Below are positions 8,976-18,291 of a DNA stretch of 64,000 bases, piece by piece. Position numbers and translations under genes: made by a program. How positions within the stretch are numbered: the stretch's first letter is position 1; every line of letters begins with the position of its first letter. The DNA comes from Cladocopium goreaui. Its lineage: Eukaryota > Sar > Dinophyceae > Suessiales > Symbiodiniaceae. Where the stretch lies: the NCBI GenBank assembly GCA_947184155.2, contig CAMXCT020006457.1:163581-227580 (forward strand), given 5' to 3'. The notes beneath the pieces were generated by a model. That model saw nothing but the letters and a program-made list of their open reading frames with translations, was not told where the DNA came from and searched no databases.

Positions 8976-11900
8976 TTACAGGCTGCCGTGGCCCTGCCCT
9001 ACAAAAGGGTCAGTTGGGGCCATCTTCGCGCTATCCAGCCACAGCGGCAGAACATACGCACCATTCCTCTGGAAGATGCGGTGAATTCCGCCACCCTTGG
9101 TTTCCAAGTAGCTTACCTTGGGGGAGAGGACTACTTTGTTGCCCTGGTTGACCATCTGGCCAACGGATAGAAGCGGCTGCGAGATGTCTGCCACTGACAT
9201 CCGCGCAACCACCACCTCATTGCCCATCAGCCACGCCTTGGCTGTCAAGGTTCCGTCATTGGTGACCACGTTCCCATCTGCAAGTTTGAAACTGTGGTAA
9301 CCAATGGGCTCGTCCAGCTTCACCTTTCCCACCAATCCTTTGGGAATGGTAGTTGCGCTTGCGCCCGAGTCAATGACGAAATCGACTCTTGTCCAGCCAG
9401 GGTAAGCACCCGTAGCGGTACCCATGCCGCTTGAACCAGAGAACGAAGCCAAATGCCCCGTACCCTTGGCTCTACTCTCACCCTTGGCTGATCCTTTGCC
9501 TTTTCCTTGCTCCTTGTCTGCCTTCTGGCGTTGCTCTCGCCTTCGTTCTCTTTTGTGCTTGGCTGCTCTTTTCTTTGGCGTCAACTTCCTTGCTGACGGC
9601 GGCAGCTCCTTAGTCCGCGGCCTATGCTGCGGCAACTCAAGGAACGCTTGCTCTTCTTCCTCCAGAAGCGCCGTCTTGGCCTTCTTCGACAAAGGTGCTG
9701 CTTGTACTTCGCCTGCCAACTCTCCTTCCGCCAAAGGGAAGACTCGCACCTTTCGCCCTTTACCAGGTTGGTTGAGGCGTTTCCACCATTCGTCTTCCTT
9801 CTGCAACTTCTCCTTTACGCGATCCACGTGACCTTCCCTTCTTTTACTTGCAGCGCGTTTCCTTGACCTCTCCTTCAGGTAGGCCAAGCGTCCTCCAAGA
9901 ACTTCTTTGTCTCTTTCTTGCCGTGAAGAAAACCCTTCTCGTTGCTTTCGTCGGACAGTTCGCTGTTCACCCTTCAGATCCTCAAGCTCAAGTTCCAACT
10001 TGGCGATCATGTCCAAGGTTTCAGTTCGAGTAGCCCCTTGACACTTGGGATCATCCAAGAATGCACGTCGTTCCTCCAGCTCATCATTCCGTTTGCCTAG
10101 GAGTTCTCCAAGCATGATGGCTCTTGAAGCAGCAGTCAGCTCATATGGGGCGGGCTTCGAAGACGAAGCTCCACCCACAGAGCACTTGCCCTTTGATGAC
10201 TCAGCTTGTCGCTTGTGAGGGGGAACATACTTCTGCACAGAGGATCCCGCAGTCGATCCAGACACAGCGCCGGATCCTGGCTTCTCTTCTTCAGCTTCCA
10301 CAGGACATCTTCTCCTTGGAAGTGGAGTCCTGGACCTATTGGACCTAGAAGACGGTACTGAAGCAGTACTCGACTTCCGTGTCCGGTTGTCATCTTCTCC
10401 AACTAGTAACTCCTCGACGATGTAATCGCTCACCGGGGACTCTTCCTCAGTAGTTTCTTCTTGAGCTTCTTCTTTCTCGGCGCTTTGCATTCCTTCCTCT
10501 TCGTCTCCCGGTTCGGATTCGTAATTGTCCTTGTGCTTGGAGTAGTCCGGCTCTCTTGGAAAATGTACCCAAATGGGATCCTTCCCACAGTGCACGGGGT
10601 TCCTGAGGAACTCCTCCTCACCAGGCAGCTCTGGCCTGATGTAGTGACCTCGTTTGGCCGCGACCTTCCAGGCATCCCACTGCTCTTGCACAGGGTGACC
10701 CATTGTCTGTAACTTGGACCACAGGTGTGCTTCCAAGCCGTGTGCCGTAAAGCTCTTGTAGTACCCCTTGCAGTTAGGCACCGTGCACCGGTAGATCGGG
10801 TCCGCTCTACTTCGATCTCTCTTGCACTCCGAGACCACATCGTCCCAACGCCTCGACCAGAACCAGGAGAGATTGCCGCGCTCCGGACGCACGATCTTGG
10901 TGGCTCTCTCCCCATCCATTGGCGACCCTGTGCGACCCGGGAACGGTACTGAGCCAGTACTCGACCCTCGGGCCACGCACAAGAGTCCCAAGTTGCCTTC
11001 TCGCTCAGGTTCATCACCATCCGGCCACTCCTGCTCAGCGGCTTGATCTCCTTCAGCTTCGCCTTCCAAGGCGTGAGCCTTGCCTTTGGAGCCTTTCCCT
11101 TGGCCTTTACCTTTCTGTTGTCCCTTTCCTTTGCCATTCTTGGTGTTGGGCTGGGAGTTGCCCTTCTGACTTGGCGGTTGACCAGAGCCCCCATTGGCCT
11201 TTGCGTGCCAGCAATTGGCCTTTCGGTGTCCTTTCTTTCCACATAGGTGACATACCACATCCTTGTCGGGATTGTTCTTGTTGCCATCCTTTCCTTTGCC
11301 CTTGCCACCTTTGTTACCTTTGCTGCTACCCTTGGAGTTCCCCTTGCAGGCATCCAGCTCCATAGGGGCAGCGCCACCGCTATCGGCATCGGCCTTGAAG
11401 GCCTTCTGTTCTGTGTAGGAGATGACTTCCGACCGTGCTTTAACATAGGTGTCCAGCCGGCTCATATTCATCTCCAGGTGATCTTCCAGGGACTCAGGTA
11501 CCATACTCAGCAAGATGGTCACCTTCTGTGGGTCATCCAGGTCACGGTTTCCTCTCTGCACATACTCCACCAGGTCGGCCTCCCAACGGTCGATGGCGGC
11601 TCTCAAGCCATCCAAGGTTGCCCTAGGTTGCACCAGTATCCTTCGTAGAAGCCTCATGTTTGACCGTGGGTTCCAAGGCTCATACACATGGTTCAGTCTC
11701 CTCCAGGCGTCCAGTCCACACTTCTTCCTGGCATTGAACACCACATCGTATGGCATTCCTGATGTCAGTGACACCAGGGCGACGTGCAAGTGCCCATCCA
11801 TTTTGCGTAGATCGGTTAAGGTGTTGGCCTTCTGCTGGACATCTGAGTCAAAGATGGTTGTGTCACCCTTCTCCTTTGCCCAGTCTAAAGCTTGTTGTCC

Positions 11901-12245
11901 AGCATCTGGGTACTGCGACACAAACCATGACTCAAACTTATACGCCCAACTTTTCCATGCACGCTTTGCCTCTTCATGGCTCCCTTTCAGTACGTCAGGT
12001 TTGCCCACTCCCTTCACGTCCACCACGTTGGACTTCTTTGAGAGAGTTTCCAGTGCAGTCATTTGCGCTGTTGCACTGGCCTGTAGAAACTGGGACTGCT
12101 CACGTAGGCCTCTTTCCAGCAATTCGAACCTCTGCTGTGAGTCTTGGGCCATCTGTTGCATACCAGCTTGCATGGTTTGTACTATCTGTCCAAAGACAAC
12201 TTCAGCGCCACCACCTTGTGCTGTAGGGCTCGTTGGGGCTGACAT
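8976..12245 (-). CDS. Copia Gag and aspartic protease
   Basis: This 1,089-codon frame encodes the capsid-forming Gag and the protease that cuts the polyprotein. A coiled-coil-like, Gln-rich N-terminus (residues 1-70) leads into the Gag core. A CCHC zinc knuckle at about 332-345 (CHLCGKKGHRKANC) lies in a Lys/Gly-rich RNA-binding stretch. A long charged region follows, with an additional Cys/His patch (CTVPNCKGYYKSFTAHGLEAH). A retroviral-type protease with active-site DSGA lies about residue 960 (FVIDSGASATTIP). The Met at 12245 follows a 210-bp leader after the primer-binding site, a sensible start. The frame ends at a TAA beside the integrase overlap. At 1,089 codons before integrase it is long for copia because of the charged insertion. 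Confidence 0.92.
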   Translation of the reverse strand: MSAPTSPTAQGGGAEVVFGQIVQTMQAGMQQMAQDSQQRFELLERGLREQSQFLQASATAQMTALETLSKKSNVVDVKGVGKPDVLKGSHEEAKRAWKSWAYKFESWFVSQYPDAGQQALDWAKEKGDTTIFDSDVQQKANTLTDLRKMDGHLHVALVSLTSGMPYDVVFNARKKCGLDAWRRLNHVYEPWNPRSNMRLLRRILVQPRATLDGLRAAIDRWEADLVEYVQRGNRDLDDPQKVTILLSMVPESLEDHLEMNMSRLDTYVKARSEVISYTEQKAFKADADSGGAAPMELDACKGNSKGSSKGNKGGKGKGKDGNKNNPDKDVVCHLCGKKGHRKANCWHAKANGGSGQPPSQKGNSQPNTKNGKGKGQQKGKGQGKGSKGKAHALEGEAEGDQAAEQEWPDGDEPEREGNLGLLCVARGSSTGSVPFPGRTGSPMDGERATKIVRPERGNLSWFWSRRWDDVVSECKRDRSRADPIYRCTVPNCKGYYKSFTAHGLEAHLWSKLQTMGHPVQEQWDAWKVAAKRGHYIRPELPGEEEFLRNPVHCGKDPIWVHFPREPDYSKHKDNYESEPGDEEEGMQSAEKEEAQEETTEEESPVSDYIVEELLVGEDDNRTRKSSTASVPSSRSNRSRTPLPRRRCPVEAEEEKPGSGAVSGSTAGSSVQKYVPPHKRQAESSKGKCSVGGASSSKPAPYELTAASRAIMLGELLGKRNDELEERRAFLDDPKCQGATRTETLDMIAKLELELEDLKGEQRTVRRKQREGFSSRQERDKEVLGGRLAYLKERSRKRAASKRREGHVDRVKEKLQKEDEWWKRLNQPGKGRKVRVFPLAEGELAGEVQAAPLSKKAKTALLEEEEQAFLELPQHRPRTKELPPSARKLTPKKRAAKHKRERRREQRQKADKEQGKGKGSAKGESRAKGTGHLASFSGSSGMGTATGAYPGWTRVDFVIDSGASATTIPKGLVGKVKLDEPIGYHSFKLADGNVVTNDGTLTAKAWLMGNEVVVARMSVADISQPLLSVGQMVNQGNKVVLSPKVSYLETKGGGIHRIFQRNGAYVLPLWLDSAKMAPTDPFVGQGHGSL
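10355..10369. repeat. 15-bp hairpin repeat, copy 6
   Basis: The sequence is GTACTG-AAG-CAGTAC, a perfect 6-bp stem inside gag, where it encodes part of SSTASVPS. Confidence 0.75.
10946..10960. repeat. 15-bp hairpin repeat, copy 7
   Basis: The sequence is GTACTG-AGC-CAGTAC, a perfect 6-bp stem inside gag, where it encodes part of SSTGSVPFPG. It sits between a CCCGGG and a CCCTCGGG that could form an outer pairing. Confidence 0.75.
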
Positions 12246-12381
12246 TACTGCAACCTCCTAACTTGGTCCAACAGCCTCCTGGGAAATCCTTGTAGGAAGA
12301 CCCCAACGTTGTGGAAGATGCGTTGCAACTTCCTCACCCGGTACAGCTTGCGTACCAGACGGACCCAGTTGGTCCGGGCGC

Positions 12382-12396
12382 GAGCTGAAGCAGCTC
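12382..12396. repeat. 15-bp hairpin repeat, copy 8
   Basis: The sequence is GAGCTG-AAG-CAGCTC, a perfect 6-bp stem. This copy lies in the untranslated leader between the primer-binding site and gag, so protein-level constraint cannot explain it. Confidence 0.75.
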
Positions 12397-12456
12397 TGCG
12401 CCTCAGGCGCTCCAAGCACCAGCCTCCACACCAGTGCCTTAGGCTCCTCACCAGGA

Positions 12457-12468
12457 GCTCCGCTACCA
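12457..12468 (-). other. Primer-binding site of the copia element
   Basis: Immediately inside the 5' LTR the minus strand reads TGGTAGCGGAGC. This starts with the TGG expected opposite a tRNA CCA end and resembles the initiator-Met sites used by many copia elements (TGGTAKCRGAGC-like). tRNA identity is inferred, because no tRNA gene is in the window. Confidence 0.8.
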
Positions 12469-12595
12469 TGCAGCGGACTTTTGGGCTCTGTCAGCTAGCT
12501 ACCTCCTTGAAAAAGGGCTGCGGTAGTGAAACAAACAACATCCTAACCATGTTAATTAGTGAAACATACTACATAGGAACCCTTACAAGTCAACA
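12469..12595 (-). repeat. 5' LTR of the copia element
   Basis: This is the upstream 127-bp LTR in element sense and appears identical to 5156-5282. The right flank ATATA (12596-12600) repeats the left flank. Identity of the two LTRs implies recent insertion, because they start identical and diverge with age. Confidence 0.93.
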
Positions 12596-12600
12596 ATATA

Positions 12601-13833
12601 ATATGATTATATATAATTACATATATATATATATACATATGTATATGTGTATATGTAATGTACATCATATGTGATATTATATAATGATATTCAACATGCA
12701 AAAATCACAAGTTGTACATGGTCAAATTGCCAACATTGTGCCACCATTGTGAGCCACTGGAGCTCCAGACCGAACATATTTCAAAACGTCCGCATCGTGG
12801 GTAAAAATTTGCTCAACACTAATGTTGGATGCTGATTAGTGACTTTCCACTTTAAAGAGAGTACAGCTATTGTTTAGGGGGGGGCCTCACACTAATCAGG
12901 AACCAACATTATCTCAAAATGATCAACACATATCAACATGCTATGAAAATGACCGACCATCCCGCTGTCCATGGTGGTGGCATTGATCGGCGCGTTCATC
13001 TCGCAAAGTCTGCTTGCCACATTCTTATGACCACCTCGGCAATGGGGCTTTGATCGCACCAGTTATGACCAGCACAATGTCAGGCTGCTAAGGGTCTGAT
13101 CCATGAGACAATCTACAGGAAAACCTCATGTTTTCACCCAGGTAGGTCAGGTGGCTGCCATTTGGGCAGCTTTAAAGCACATGATCCACATTAATTAGTA
13201 GGAAAGTGGGAAATCTTAATGGTTGGAATAAACATCAACCAAAAAAACAGCCACACCTTCACACTGTTCTGGTTCTTATTAGATCCTCATAGAGTTTTAC
13301 CCCAGATTTTGGTTGGATATTTGAATTGCCAACCGCGTACAAATCCCAATTCACCGGTAAAAATTTCACTACCCGACATGGGATCCCAAAGTGATCAGAT
13401 TAAAATCACTGAATACTCTTTTCGAATCTAAATTTCATCAAACTGATTTTGGTCGTGGCTTTCCATGTGTCAATCCCAGAAAACACATCCAAACAACTGG
13501 CTATGGGTCACAACCCGGGCACCCTTCTGTTCACATCAAAATAGCTGGGAGCCAAGTATGGATAATCAATTTCAAAATAGGCTTTGGCTTTAACCAATCC
13601 CCATATCACCACAATATCCCCTTCAACCACTACTTAGTGAATAATGTGGAATTCACCCAATGCCATGAACCGTCTCCACTGTCACTATCACCATTTTTAA
13701 GGGAGGTAAGCATAAACCCTCCCCAAATGGTAGTTGTTTGTGACAGCCAGGGTTCCCCACATTATCAACAGTATACCCATCCCCCAACAAGGCCCAAGGC
13801 CCCCTTGGGTCCACAAGGGTCCCCAGGCTACGC
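12601..13833. other. Non-coding intergenic or intronic DNA
   Basis: AT-rich sequence with an AT microsatellite at 12605-12655. A GC-richer spot at about 12960-13050 reads ankyrin-like residues (AEVV) on the minus strand but lacks an AG|G acceptor in phase with the neighbouring exons. No gene is supported. Confidence 0.5.
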
Positions 13834-13892
13834 GCTGCCAGGTGTAAGGGCATCAGCGTGTCATCCGTCTTACAGCTGATCTCAGCCCGAGC
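13834..13892 (-). CDS. Ankyrin-repeat exon (second ankyrin gene)
   Basis: This 59-bp exon encodes ARAEISCKTDDTLMPLHLAA, covering the end of one ankyrin repeat and the PLHLAA helix of the next. The acceptor is CAG|G and the donor is GC. It follows in phase from the 17353-17379 exon: VSLVTLLCE then ARAEISCK gives a normally spaced repeat. The intron to its right (13893-17352) contains the LINE-like element. The exon ends with two bases of a codon, and the next exon to the left was not found. Confidence 0.78.
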
Positions 13893-14280
13893 CTGGCTGA
13901 CACTTGGGCTGATCCTTTTCTTTGGCACCATAATTTACTATCATGTTGTTAAAAAATGTTATCAACTTTTATTTTTTTCCAAGTGCAGGCTCACAAAAAG
14001 TCTGTGCACCGAACCTAAGCCTGTAGCAGTGTTCAAAAGCAACCAGTTCAAAGAGAAGGCTCAGGAGAACGAATTGGACGAACAGCAGAGCTAACTACGG
14101 GCTAGCCTTCCTCGTGACAATGAGCCGCAGGTAGTATAGAAGACGGGTGTGGATAAAAATAGTGGGTAATTTACAGTGCAAATAAAGAATCAGTCAAAGG
14201 ACAAGAACTGTATATTCGATGGTTGAAACGAGTCACCATCAGAGTTTTGGACCTATCTTTCATGGTATGTGAGTGCAATT

Positions 14281-14338
14281 GGTGACGACATTCGGTGACG
14301 ACATTCGGTGAAGACATTCGTTGACGGCATTCGGTGAT
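14281..14338. repeat. 13-bp tandem repeat at the 3' end of the LINE
   Basis: The unit GGTGACGACATTC is repeated about four and a half times with a few substitutions. It starts about 30 bp beyond the stop codon of the reverse transcriptase ORF in LINE sense. It is best explained as the repetitive 3' tail many non-LTR elements use instead of poly(A). Confidence 0.7.
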
Positions 14339-14367
14339 CGAACCGGAACCTGCAAGGAAGCAAGCAT

Positions 14368-16254
14368 TTATGCAAATACGCCTTGTCTGGTATTAGCACT
14401 ATGTACTATGAATTGGATATGCTCCACGACGTTAGAGTCAAACTCATCCGCTCGACCTAACAAAGCGAACGCATCTTTGAATGACTGCAACAGCCAATCA
14501 GTACGGGGCCTGCCTGGCCTTCGATACTCTATACATGGTGTGAAAGAGTTATATTCAAAGAGGACTTTTCGCAGCGGGTCATCTGGGTTAGATCGAAGAA
14601 TATGACCAAATAATTTCAGTTTGCGTTTTAACCAAATCTGAGAAAATAGATGGATAGACAAGTGATGTGTGTCTCGTAAGACATCCAGCACTCTTTGATT
14701 CGGATAAGAACGGTCAATGAAAGTAGGAGGAATTTTCAATATGCGACGTAGACTTTTCATTTGAAAAGAATTGATTTTATCAAGGTCTGGTTGTGTGAGC
14801 TGAATGCATTCTAGTCCATATAAAACTTTACTTCGGAGGATAGAATCAAAAACTCGCAACTTCCAGCGGATGGTGGTATTAGCCTTGTCCCAAAACAGTT
14901 TCATCCTGTTGCAAGTAGTAAGTGCAGCTGCCAATCTGTTGTTGACTTCACGATGATTATTTACACTATCAGAAAGTAAAGTACCCAAATATGTTGCTTC
15001 TCTTTTGCGTGGGACAGGTGTGCCATCCAAATATTTTATACTGGACTGTCGTTGGTGGAGAGTCAGATTAATACATTTGTCGTAATTCAATTTCAAATTG
15101 TAGTAGTCTGATTCCCTTTGTATTTCGTGCAAAAGTTTGTTAATCGTATGAGTGTGGGTCCCAAAAAGTAAAGTATCATCAGCGTACAGAACTTCAGCGA
15201 ATCGAATGCCTCTAATAGGTTCCTTTTGCTTTGGTGTGTTAAGTTTAGTTTTGATGTCTGAGAAAAGCGCGGACATTAAGAGCACAAATAAATACGGTGA
15301 GAGAGGGCATCCTTGTCGAATACCAGAATTTTGCGTTTTATAATTCGAAGAAGTCCCAGAAGCGGTGATTCTGAACTTAGGATTTCGATACATCATTGAA
15401 ACCAAACGCAACATGTTTGGTGGTGTCTTCAATCGTCTGAGCACTTGAAGAAGCTTGCATTGGCAGATTTTATCGAACGCTTTCTCCCAATCAAGTAGAA
15501 CTAAGGAAAGGTTTGTGTGTTGGCGTTCAGAGATATCTAATAGACGCCGAGCAATGAATATAGCTTGGGAAGTGGATTTTTTGGGCCTAAAACCAAATTG
15601 AGTCCGCTGAATCCATGGTTCAAAAGCTGGTTGAAATCGATTACGGACTAGACTGGCTAGGATCTTGTAGTAAAACACCTGAAGCAATGCTATACGTCTG
15701 TAATTTTTCATTTGGCTGGCATCTCCTTTCTTGTAGCACGCAGCAATATTTGCCAAACAGAAACATTCAGGGAAGATGCCCACAGTCAAAATGTCATTGA
15801 AAAGTTCTAACAGGTAGGTTCGGTTTGTTTCGCACAGCCACTTAACTAATTCGGACCTGCACCCATCCGGCCCAGGTGTTTTGTTGTTCTTCAGAGCAGC
15901 AAGGACTGCGTCAAGTTCATTAAGAGTGAATGGGGTATCAGGCATGTCGTTTGATTCCTCCAGAAGTGGGGATTGTTCTCTTTGGGGGTCAACTTGGTTA
16001 TCTTCAGGAAGTGCCCATTGAACATCAGCAAAATACTCAGCCGCTGTTTCTGCAAAATCTTGTTCACTGATCAATTCCCCGTGCTTATTCTTAAATTTGA
16101 ACCTATTACGCTGGAAAGGTTTTCTACTTCTTTTCAAACCGTCCCATTGGTAGCCATCGCTATCAATGCGTTCCAATTCCTCAATCAAGGCTCGTTCTTT
16201 GTCTTTCGAGCCAGCTTCCGTATGTCCACAGTAGGTTGCTTGGCCGTGTTCCAA
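14368..16254 (-). CDS. Non-LTR retrotransposon reverse transcriptase
   Basis: A 628-codon uninterrupted frame encodes a RVT_1 reverse transcriptase that would copy its own RNA at a nicked target. Motifs appear in the expected order: NNKTPGPDGCRSELVKW, NYRRIALLQVFYYKI, QFGFRPKKSTSQAI, motif A VLLDWEKAFDKI, motif B NSGIRQGCPLSPYLF, motif C VLYADDTLLFG (catalytic YADD), then the thumb with ATYLGTLLSD. The C-terminus (DAFALLGRADEFDSN) has no RNase H or zinc knuckle that I recognise. The N-terminus begins inside the usual region upstream of RT, so the assigned Met may not be the native start. Absence of stops suggests a fairly young copy. Confidence 0.9.
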   Translation of the reverse strand: MEHGQATYCGHTEAGSKDKERALIEELERIDSDGYQWDGLKRSRKPFQRNRFKFKNKHGELISEQDFAETAAEYFADVQWALPEDNQVDPQREQSPLLEESNDMPDTPFTLNELDAVLAALKNNKTPGPDGCRSELVKWLCETNRTYLLELFNDILTVGIFPECFCLANIAACYKKGDASQMKNYRRIALLQVFYYKILASLVRNRFQPAFEPWIQRTQFGFRPKKSTSQAIFIARRLLDISERQHTNLSLVLLDWEKAFDKICQCKLLQVLRRLKTPPNMLRLVSMMYRNPKFRITASGTSSNYKTQNSGIRQGCPLSPYLFVLLMSALFSDIKTKLNTPKQKEPIRGIRFAEVLYADDTLLFGTHTHTINKLLHEIQRESDYYNLKLNYDKCINLTLHQRQSSIKYLDGTPVPRKREATYLGTLLSDSVNNHREVNNRLAAALTTCNRMKLFWDKANTTIRWKLRVFDSILRSKVLYGLECIQLTQPDLDKINSFQMKSLRRILKIPPTFIDRSYPNQRVLDVLRDTHHLSIHLFSQIWLKRKLKLFGHILRSNPDDPLRKVLFEYNSFTPCIEYRRPGRPRTDWLLQSFKDAFALLGRADEFDSNVVEHIQFIVHSANTRQGVFA

Positions 16255-17352
16255 TGACCAGCACTAATATCAACTTTTATATGTGGTTATAAACTATTCA
16301 TGGCACCTATAACATAATTCATTGTCATGTGGTTGGGAAACTCTTAGTAGCTCCTTGGCTCCCCACGTAGCAATATTGATATCAATTCTCCCTCCTAATC
16401 ATTCCTAACCACTGGATAGATGATAGCAAACGACAATAGATGACATCACTATTTTTGGGGGGGTACCCGGGTACCCCCCCATAGTCAACCAGGGTTTATT
16501 ACTTTGGGGTTGACAATGAGCTACAAAGCAGGGGATTGAAACTAGTAATCCAGGAGGATTTTACGGCCAAAATGGACACCACGGTTTAATACTGTAAGCC
16601 AAATCGCAATGTCGTTTATTTCCAACCCAACATTCCTGAACATGAATGTCGAAGCACGTAATTCTGTTTGTACCCCTTCCCCAAACAAACCATGGTGAAA
16701 CCCATGAAAACCGGACCATTTTGGTACTGAATCTTGGAAAATACACTATGAAAACGACCCATGACTCCCATGTCAGGACTAGTGGATGAACCCAACAAAA
16801 GTTGGGATTTCACAGCTGCTTACCTACATGGATGGCCTGAGTTGGGTTGATCAAGAACCTTCGGGCCATGTGTTGTTGTGATCAACGAATCTATGGGAAA
16901 AGTGGTTGTCCCATTGTTATTGTATGTTATTGTTACATATTGTTACTATTGGATACATACATCTCGAAACGATCCAAATGTCTCGCGGGAACCTGCCACA
17001 ATACATGGTGCGTCACAGTACTGAAGAACCCAGATAGGTAGTTTTCAGAATAGCTAAGATATTTTTTTTCCATATTATATAGTTTTATTGCCATATCATT
17101 GCTATGTATGCACTTTCAAATGTACCAAAAAGGATTGGCCCTGCCGATGCCATTGGCATCTAGGAATCTAGGCTTTGGAAGTCCAAAAACGTTCTAAAGG
17201 GTTACTTGTGAGGCTTCGGTGTCCAATGATTTTCTGGAAGATGACGTTCCAGTGTCTTCAACCATGGCGTGCCGGAAAATCACGCCCAGTTGCAGATGAT
17301 TTTCCCAACAAAAACCTTCATGCAGAGTGGATTTCCCTATGATTTTCCCCAC
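16255..17352. other. Intronic sequence with a perfect palindrome
   Basis: No gene signal was seen. The notable feature is the 24-bp perfect palindrome at 16457-16480. The interval lies between two exons of the second ankyrin gene. Confidence 0.5.
16457..16480. repeat. 24-bp perfect palindrome (G7-TACCCGGGTA-C7)
   Basis: Seven G, then TACCCGGGTA, then seven C form a perfect self-complementary sequence with KpnI-like and SmaI-like cores. It could extrude as a hairpin. No element boundaries were found around it. Confidence 0.8.
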
Positions 17353-17379
17353 CTCGCAGAGCAAGGTCACCAAGGACAC
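17353..17379 (-). CDS. 27-bp ankyrin micro-exon (second ankyrin gene)
   Basis: Nine codons encode VSLVTLLCE, the second helix of an ankyrin repeat. The acceptor is AAAG|G and the donor GAG|GTGGGG, phase 0 at both ends. It joins the exon at 21493-21543 (ending EAGF) to the exon at 13834-13892 (starting ARAE), and the three together make an ankyrin unit with normal spacing. On its own it would be undetectable; support comes from this three-way fit. Confidence 0.7.
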
Positions 17380-18290
17380 CTTTGGCCACAGATCACTGGA
17401 TTTGCTGGGAAAATTGGAGGAAATGACACGGAAATGACATGGAAATGACACGGAAATGACCCAGATTTTACATGATTTTACCATCCAAATTTCCTGGATC
17501 TTCCTGGTTCCTTTTTGATTCCCACTGCAACCTCTGGGAAAATTTTGTTGGGTATGATTTTGATGTCTGAACCATTGAACAACGAATCAAAACCAAGATG
17601 TTGGATTATACTTTGCAATGTAGGGATTGATATCTATTTTCTCCTCCAATTCATGAACAACTGTCGATTTAATGGTTTGATACCAAAATTGATTGTCAAG
17701 TTGGAAGTTCAGTCTGGGTTTAAAGTCAGTTCCCCTCCCTAAACATGAGCAAGTGCCATTGAAACAGAACTGGCAACTCCCATGTGTTTCTCAGGTCTTC
17801 CATTTTTGTGTTTGGTTCCCCAAAAACACATCAGTATCAGGCAACTATCATCATCAGTATCAGGCAGCTAAACTCCATGTTTTTCTTGGAAACATCACCG
17901 TTTCCAGTTAGTATGTGGTCAACAACGCTCGTCAAGAAATCCCCTGAATGTGCTTATAGGTTATTCCGCTTAGAAATTGTATTTATGCATGCACACGCAC
18001 ACAAACACACACACATATATATATATATGTGTGCCCGCAAACCCAGTGTCTCGCCATCGCTAAAATTGTCATACGTCACTTTCAAAATTTGCATTTCGTG
18101 CAGGCGAACCGCGTTACCTGCGGCCACCAATGGTTTTTGAGCGCGTGCATTTTGCGTGGCAGGTGCGGTGTTTTGCGATGGTTGTAATAAAAGGACCGGA
18201 TAACCCCACAAGTCAACTTCTTCCAATATTGAGCAAGAAATCTTGTTGCGGGGACGGGGAAGGAAGGAAAGACAAAGGAAGAGGTGGAGG
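17380..18290. other. Intronic DNA of the second ankyrin gene
   Basis: No coding signal was found. It contains a CA/TA microsatellite at 17990-18030. At about 18105-18180 there is a GC-rich tract whose TTTGCGATGGTTG-type words recur near 20050. Confidence 0.45.
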
Positions 18291-18291
18291 A

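Larger units (their letters stand above)
5156..12595 (-). mobile_element. Full-length Ty1/copia LTR retrotransposon
   Basis: The element is 7,440 bp, transcribed right to left. It has 127-bp LTRs (5156-5282 and 12469-12595) that start TG and end CA and look identical base for base. A primer-binding site complementary to an initiator-Met-type tRNA 3' end follows the 5' LTR. The domain order gag, zinc knuckle, protease, integrase, reverse transcriptase, RNase H is that of Ty1/copia (integrase before RT). The polyprotein is spread over overlapping frames (8976-12245, 7795-8874, 7371-7934, 5369-7312), requiring three frame changes. It lies between ankyrin exons at 4.7 and 13.9 kb, so probably inside an intron and in the host gene's sense. 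Confidence 0.95.
14281..16254 (-). mobile_element. LINE-like non-LTR retrotransposon (probably 5'-truncated)
   Basis: The element comprises the reverse transcriptase ORF at 14368-16254 and a short 3' end with a 13-bp tandem tail. No endonuclease domain is encoded upstream (16255-16560 has no matching frame), so the copy is either truncated at its 5' end or belongs to a clade without one. No target-site duplication could be identified. It sits within an intron of the second ankyrin gene, in the same orientation. Confidence 0.85.

Noticed and set aside
8443..12261. Several plus-strand ORFs of 130-250 codons
   Set aside because: They are shadows antisense to the copia gag, integrase and linker regions, with Ser/Leu/Cys-rich composition typical of antisense reading.
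12960..13050. Minus-strand AEVV-like ankyrin reading as the missing exon between 13834 and 4757
   Set aside because: The required frame contains a stop and the local acceptor is not AG|G in phase.
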